This document shows, in pieces, positions 59,822 through 64,000 of a stretch of 64,000 bases of DNA. Under the pieces are notes generated by a model. That model did no database searches. It worked only from the letters and a program-made list of their open reading frames with translations, and was not told the DNA's origin. The first letter of the stretch is position 1, and the number at the start of each line of letters is the position of its first letter. Position numbers and translations under genes: made by a program. The DNA comes from Shouchella hunanensis. Lineage in GTDB: Bacteria; Bacillota; Bacilli; Bacillales; Bacillaceae_D. Location of the stretch: assembly GCF_028735875.1 (NCBI RefSeq), contig NZ_CP117834.1:1972001-2036000 (forward strand). Reading direction: 5' to 3'.

Positions 59822-60329
59822 ATGCATGTTCTTTTTTTATCAGGAAGTCCTAACCGATTATCAAAAACGAATGCTGTACTTAAAACGGTAACAATCGTTT
59901 GAAGTACCTTATAGTACGTCTACAATTGACATACTTGACGTACCTGCCGATGATTTAATGCAGGCAAGGTTTCAGTCTCCAGCAATTGAGAAAGTGAAAG
60001 AAGAGATAGAGAACGCAGACATTGTTGTAATTGGCAGCCCCGTTTATAAAGCGTCAGTTCCTGGCGTGCTAAAAGCATTGCTCGATCTTTTGCCTGAAGG
60101 AGCCTTAATAGGGAAGGTTGTATTACCCGTAGCAACTGGCGGAAGTATCGCTCACTATTTGTCTTTACAATATTCATTGCTTCCAGTTCTTCATATACTT
60201 GGAGCTACCTCTATTATCAAACCGATTTTCGTCTTAAGTGAGCATGTTCAGCTAGAAAATGGGGTTGCGCGCATTCAAGATACACAGTCATTAAAAAGGA
60301 TAGATGAGGCTATTTCCAAGGTGAAATAA
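59822..60329 (+). pseudogene. NADPH-dependent FMN reductase (SsuE-like), frameshifted
   Basis: The first frame, ATG at 59822 behind AAAGGAG, starts MHVLFLSGSPNRLSKTNAVL, the FMN-binding loop, but stops at 59900-59902 after 26 codons. The rest continues in a different frame: QSFEVPYSTSTIDILDVPA, then VIGSPVYKASVPGVLKALLD and VLPVATGGS. Removing one base in GTAACAATC (59888-59895) restores one ~169-residue flavodoxin-like reductase. SsuE-type enzymes supply FMNH2 to sulfonate monooxygenases. Either a true pseudogene or a sequencing error. Confidence 0.85.
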
Positions 60330-60376
60330 TCCCTTAAACAAGCATCCTATACAAACGTATAAACAGAGTCGACCAG

Positions 60377-60420
60377 AACACTGGAGATGTGCTTAAAGCA
60401 GGTTTCATAGTGTTTTTTTT
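60377..60420 (+). terminator. Terminator/attenuator before the monooxygenase
   Basis: AACACT/AGTGTT (60377-60382 and 60409-60414) closes a long loop, then TTTTTTTT. Confidence 0.55.
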
Positions 60421-60446
60421 AATTTAAATGAAGGAGTGGGTACGTA

Positions 60447-61790
60447 ATGGCAAATCGACATATGCATTTAGGGGCTTTTCTTATGACACCTGGTCACCAT
60501 GTTGCAGCATGGAGGCACGAGGATAGTGCAAACGATGCAAAGGAGTGGCTCTCAGCAGACTATTATGTCCGTTTAGCTCAACTAGCAGAAAAAGGACTAT
60601 TTGATATGGTGTTCTTTGCGGATCATTATGCGGACCGGACGAAACGAGAAGAAGATGTCTCACATAGTGTGACGGCCCGATTAGATCCTATTCTTCTCTT
60701 ATCTGCAATGACCCATGGAACGTCGCGTATTGGATTGTGCGCTACTGCATCGACGAGTTTCTATGAGCCTTATTATCTAGCTCGTGCATTTGGAACCATT
60801 GATCATTTAAGTCATGGTCGAGCGGCCTGGAATGTGGTAACGAGCGGTAATGCTTACGAAGCGCTAAATTTTAGTCGCGACGCTCATTATGACCATGCAC
60901 TTCGATACGAACGTGCAACGGAAAGCTTGAAGGTGGCGAAAAAGCTTTGGGCAAGTTGGGAGGAAGACGCCATTGTTTTAGATAAGAAAGCAGGACGTTT
61001 TACAGATTCGTCAAAAGTGCGAACGATCGATCATGAAGGTCATTTCTTCTCCGTTCCTGGTCCATTGAATATACCCCGTCCCGTTCAAGGTCACCCAGTT
61101 ATTGTGCAAGCTGGATCGTCTGAACCTGGGAAAGAATTAGCCGCTTCATCGGCTGAAGTTATTTTCACCGCTTGGAAAACAAGAAAAGATGCAGAAGTAT
61201 TTTATCGTGATGTGAAGCAACGATTGGTCAAGTACGGCCGGGATGCGAATGACTTAAAAGTAATGCCGGGTGTAATGCCGATCATTGGAAAGACAGAGGA
61301 GGAAGCGAAAGAGAAAGCGGCACATTTCCGCTCATTAATACCAGAAGAAGCGGGGCTTCGCTTATTATCAGGGTTGTTAAACTTTGATTTAACAGGCTAT
61401 CCACTTGATGGACCACTCCCCGATCTTCCTCCGGTTGAAACGAATAATGGGGCGAAAACACGATTCGAACTTGTGACGAAACTGGCCAAAGTAGAGAATT
61501 TGACCATTCGTCAACTGTATCAACATATTGCAGGTGCAAGAGGCCATCGTGAAATCTATGGCACGCCTGAGCAAATTGCAGATCAGCTGCAGGATTGGTT
61601 TGAAAATGGTGCTGCAGATGGCTTTAATATCATGGCACCACTATTACCAGATGGACTAGAAGAATTTATTACGGAAGTCATCCCCATTTTGCAAGAAAGA
61701 GGCTTGTTCCGTACGAACTATGAAGGAAGAACGTTGCGTGATCATTTGGGATTAAAAAAACCTAATGCTGCAGAGGTGTTACAGCGTTAA
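60447..61790 (+). CDS. NtaA/SnaA-type flavin-dependent monooxygenase
   Basis: 447 residues, LLM-class, FMNH2-dependent family of nitrilotriacetate and sulfur-compound monooxygenases. Signatures: HLGAFLMTPGHHVAAWRHED start, FFADHYA, LCATASTSFYEPYYLAR, and SHGRAAWNVVTSGN. This family oxidises C-S or C-N compounds, and its sulfur members release sulfite or cysteine-type sulfur from organosulfur compounds. AAGGAG precedes the ATG. An ABC importer follows directly, which is the arrangement of organosulfur-use operons. Confidence 0.9.
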   Translation: MANRHMHLGAFLMTPGHHVAAWRHEDSANDAKEWLSADYYVRLAQLAEKGLFDMVFFADHYADRTKREEDVSHSVTARLDPILLLSAMTHGTSRIGLCATASTSFYEPYYLARAFGTIDHLSHGRAAWNVVTSGNAYEALNFSRDAHYDHALRYERATESLKVAKKLWASWEEDAIVLDKKAGRFTDSSKVRTIDHEGHFFSVPGPLNIPRPVQGHPVIVQAGSSEPGKELAASSAEVIFTAWKTRKDAEVFYRDVKQRLVKYGRDANDLKVMPGVMPIIGKTEEEAKEKAAHFRSLIPEEAGLRLLSGLLNFDLTGYPLDGPLPDLPPVETNNGAKTRFELVTKLAKVENLTIRQLYQHIAGARGHREIYGTPEQIADQLQDWFENGAADGFNIMAPLLPDGLEEFITEVIPILQERGLFRTNYEGRTLRDHLGLKKPNAAEVLQR

Positions 61791-61804
61791 GGGGGTTGGT
61801 TAAG

Positions 61805-62821
61805 TTGAATTGGAAACAATCGATGATGATGTTGGGGGCCTGCGTCTTAGCTTCTTGTTCAAACCATACGAGTGCCCAAGTGGAAGAAGGAATTCCTGTT
61901 CTTCGTTACCAAGGAACAGCAAATACTGTCATGCCGTGGGAACTCGCTGATGACCTAGGTTATATGAATGGAATCAAGTTGGAATGGATTGGTGATGGAA
62001 CGAGTGGACCGGAGAGTATTCAAGCAACGATGACAGGGGATGTAGAGTTTGGTGGAGCGTTTAACGGTGCCATCCTTCAGCTACAATATGCAGGGGCTGG
62101 TGTGACATCGGTCATTCATTATTACGGGTCCGATGAAGAAACGTATGCAGGATACTATGTCTTGGAAGATAGCCCGATTAAAGAAGCGGACGATTTAATC
62201 GGTGGAAATGTTGGTGTTAATACGTTAGGTGCCCATCATGAATTTTCAACAGTAGAGTATGCGCGACAGAATGGATTAACGAAAAGTCAGGTCGATGACA
62301 TCGGTCGAATCATTATCCCTCCTGCGTCAGGTGAACAGGCGCTGCGTTCTGGGCAGTTGGAAGTAACGACGTTGAGCGGTATTATTCGAGATAAAGCATT
62401 GGAAACAGGAGGTTTGCGCCCGCTCTTCAAAGATATCGATTTATTTGGTCCATTTAATGCTGGGAGTATCGTCTTTAGAGATGATTACATAGAAGAACAG
62501 CCCGAGGCGGTCGAGGTATTTGTCAGTGGAATGGCAAGAGCCATTGAATGGATGAAAGAGAATGAAGCAGAAGTTGTGCGGGAACGAATGCGAACTATCG
62601 TTGAAACAAGAGGTCGAAATGAACAAACGGATTTAATTGACTACTGGAAAAGCAGTGGAATCGAATCTCCTGGAGGTGCGATTCGTCAGATTGATTTTGA
62701 GCGATGGGAAGATTGGTTAGTCGAAGAGGGGCGAATGTCAAAAGGTGAAACACAAATGGATGAGGTGTATACCAATCGGTTTAATCCATACCTGAACGAA
62801 TTAGAGGAAGGAAGTGAATGA
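61805..62821 (+). CDS. ABC substrate-binding lipoprotein, SsuA/TauA type
   Basis: 338 residues from a TTG at 61805, 9 bases after AAGGGGG; a TTG at 61796 abuts that site. Signal peptide with lipobox LASC, Cys18. The fold is NMT1/SsuA-like: LRYQGTANTVMPWELADDLGYM, then AFNGAILQLQYAGAGVTSV, and NVGVNTLGAHHEFSTVEYAR. Binds an organosulfur or related anion outside the cell and passes it to the importer encoded next. Confidence 0.88.
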   Translation: MNWKQSMMMLGACVLASCSNHTSAQVEEGIPVLRYQGTANTVMPWELADDLGYMNGIKLEWIGDGTSGPESIQATMTGDVEFGGAFNGAILQLQYAGAGVTSVIHYYGSDEETYAGYYVLEDSPIKEADDLIGGNVGVNTLGAHHEFSTVEYARQNGLTKSQVDDIGRIIIPPASGEQALRSGQLEVTTLSGIIRDKALETGGLRPLFKDIDLFGPFNAGSIVFRDDYIEEQPEAVEVFVSGMARAIEWMKENEAEVVRERMRTIVETRGRNEQTDLIDYWKSSGIESPGGAIRQIDFERWEDWLVEEGRMSKGETQMDEVYTNRFNPYLNELEEGSE

Positions 62822-63614
62822 GGTGGGACACATCGCAATTAAAGTAGATAACTTGACTCATCAATTTAAAGGAAACCGAAACGAGACCGTGACCGCCATT
62901 TCAAACTTAAGCCTGTCTGTTGAGAAAGGAGAATTCTTTGTTATAGTCGGCCCGAGCGGGTGTGGCAAATCGACCTTGCTTGATTTGCTTGCTGGGTTAC
63001 AGCTACCTACTCAAGGGCGCATCGTTGTAAATGGAAAGCAGGTGTCTAAACCGAGTTTAACTCGGGGGTTTGTGTTTCAACAATATGCCCTATTGCCATG
63101 GAGAACAACAATTGAAAATGTAGCCATTGGCTTAGAAGAATTAGGGTTAAAGCGAAAAGAACGTCTTGCCAAGGCGGCTTCGTATATTGAACTTGTCGGG
63201 TTAAAAGGGTTTGAAGAGACGTATCCCCATCAGTTATCGGGAGGAATGAAGCAACGGGTTGCCATTGCACGAAGCTTAGCCTATGACCCCGAGGTTCTTC
63301 TCATGGATGAACCATTTGGAGCACTTGATGCCCAAACACGAGAAAGTCTCCAATTAGAGTTACTGGAGATTTGGAGGAAAACGAATAAAACGATTGTATT
63401 TATTACACACAGCATTGACGAAGCAATTGTCCTCGGTCAACGTGTCGCGGTAATGAGTCAAAGACCTGGAAGAATCTCACATATTGTGGATACACCATTA
63501 TTTGAAACGAAAAAAAAGGAAGACCCCCGTTCATTACCAGCATTTGCTATGCATAGACAAAACGTATGGAACTTGCTACATGGAGAGGAGGAGGTGTATG
63601 CATGGAACGAATAA
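62814..63614 (+). CDS. ABC importer ATPase, SsuB/TauB type
   Basis: 266 residues from a GTG at 62814 (a GTG at 62823 is also possible), overlapping the binding-protein end by 8 bp. Walker A GPSGCGKST, Q-loop FVFQQYALLPWRTT, signature LSGGMKQRVA, Walker B EVLLMDEPFGALD, switch His in ITHSID. The NMT1/SsuB family drives sulfonate and taurine uptake. Overlaps the permease gene by 13 bp. Confidence 0.93.
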   Translation: MNEVGHIAIKVDNLTHQFKGNRNETVTAISNLSLSVEKGEFFVIVGPSGCGKSTLLDLLAGLQLPTQGRIVVNGKQVSKPSLTRGFVFQQYALLPWRTTIENVAIGLEELGLKRKERLAKAASYIELVGLKGFEETYPHQLSGGMKQRVAIARSLAYDPEVLLMDEPFGALDAQTRESLQLELLEIWRKTNKTIVFITHSIDEAIVLGQRVAVMSQRPGRISHIVDTPLFETKKKEDPRSLPAFAMHRQNVWNLLHGEEEVYAWNE

Positions 63615-64000
63615 CCCATGTGCCTGAAGCAAATCGGCAGTGGTCAGCGCGGTTTAACCGTTATGCTTTCCAGAGTCTATCATTTCTTAAGTCCATAACA
63701 GCCATTGCACTTTTCTTTTTGTTATGGGAAATCGCCCCTCGAATGGGTATGGTTGATGCTGTTTTTATGCCACCTTTCTCTACTGTTCTGGCAAGTGGCT
63801 TCGAGTTAGCTTTAAATGGGCAGTTGTTTTCACACATTAGTGCTAGCTTTACGCGGTCGATCATTGGATTTTTAGTAGGAATGATCATTGCGATTCCTCT
63901 TGGACTAGTAATTGGGTGGTTTACGACGTTTAGTAAATGGTTAACGCCCCTTTTAGAATTGTTTCGTAATACAGCAGCGCTAGCGGTGTTACCTGTTTTC
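63602..64000 (+). CDS. ABC importer permease, SsuC type (start only)
   Basis: The first 133 codons; the gene runs past the window end. ATG at 63602 behind GGAGGAGGTG. One early helix (about 35-51), then PPFSTVLASGFELALNG and SASFTRSIIGFLVGMIIAI, typical of SsuC/TauC permeases before their EAA loop. It completes the importer with the two genes upstream. Confidence 0.9.
   Translation, partial: MERITHVPEANRQWSARFNRYAFQSLSFLKSITAIALFFLLWEIAPRMGMVDAVFMPPFSTVLASGFELALNGQLFSHISASFTRSIIGFLVGMIIAIPLGLVIGWFTTFSKWLTPLLELFRNTAALAVLPVF

Noticed and set aside
1-64000. CRISPR arrays, tRNA or rRNA genes, insertion sequences, prophage blocks
   Set aside because: None seen: no regularly spaced repeats, no transposase or integrase, no cloverleaf or rRNA-like segment. 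The holin-like gene alone is not enough for a prophage.

Overview
The window is about 64 kb of low-GC Bacillota chromosome. It most likely comes from an alkaliphilic, endospore-forming Bacillaceae of the Shouchella/Alkalihalobacillus (old Bacillus clausii) type. Evidence: B. subtilis-like gene content and strong AGGAGG ribosome sites; two three-gene ger germinant-receptor operons, one with a near-perfect sigma-G promoter; and a subtilisin whose 269-residue mature part starts AQSxPWG, the size and start of the high-alkaline subtilisins. There are no rRNA, tRNA, CRISPR, IS or prophage genes. The only mobile-looking item is one ~275 bp MITE-like repeat.

Layout. 1-2.9 kb: metNIQ methionine importer plus an M20 amidohydrolase. 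3-7.3 kb: GNAT, a LacI regulator divergent from a HAD phosphatase, a J-domain-like membrane protein, a VOC protein. 7.3-11 kb (minus): gerA-gerB-gerC operon 1. 11.2-15.8 kb: MMPL exporter with a two-component system. 16-20 kb: deaminase, then copA, a His-rich membrane protein and copZ behind a CsoR-type operator. 20.3-24.6 kb: tcyP cystine carrier, a YibE/F pair, the repeat, GNAT. 24.8-30.3 kb: small genes, nitroreductase, YcsA-type dehydrogenase, CPBP protease, nucleotidyltransferase. 30.4-36.2 kb: complete rbsRKDACB behind one promoter and a perfect operator. 36.2-39.5 kb (minus): gldA, an SRAP homologue lacking its catalytic residues, an acidic subtilisin. 39.9-44.4 kb: csaA, a DnaA-box cluster, GNAT, two units with LexA-like boxes, a DAACS carrier. 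44.4-48.3 kb (minus): TarS-like glycosyltransferase, a kinase and 39-residue peptide behind a yybP-ykoY (Mn) riboswitch, LysR. 48.5-53.8 kb: EamA exporter, ger operon 2, methyltransferase. 54-59.4 kb: thiamine-binding protein, isochorismatase-type hydrolase, alpha/beta hydrolase, ohr/ohrR with two OhrR boxes, a lone WYL protein under a LexA-like box, a holin-like protein. 59.5-64 kb: sulfur-acquisition cluster (YezD, frameshifted flavin reductase, NtaA-type monooxygenase, ABC importer cut by the window end).

How the genes work together. Sulfur acquisition recurs (metNIQ, tcyP, and the final cluster). Stress and metal control is the other theme (copper, Mn riboswitch, peroxide, SOS-like boxes). 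The best leads for undescribed biology are the Mn-riboswitch-controlled 39-residue peptide with its kinase, the DnaA-box cluster at 40313-40403, the three LexA-like boxes in front of small genes, and the SRAP pseudoenzyme. All assignments come from reading the sequence; no database search was run.
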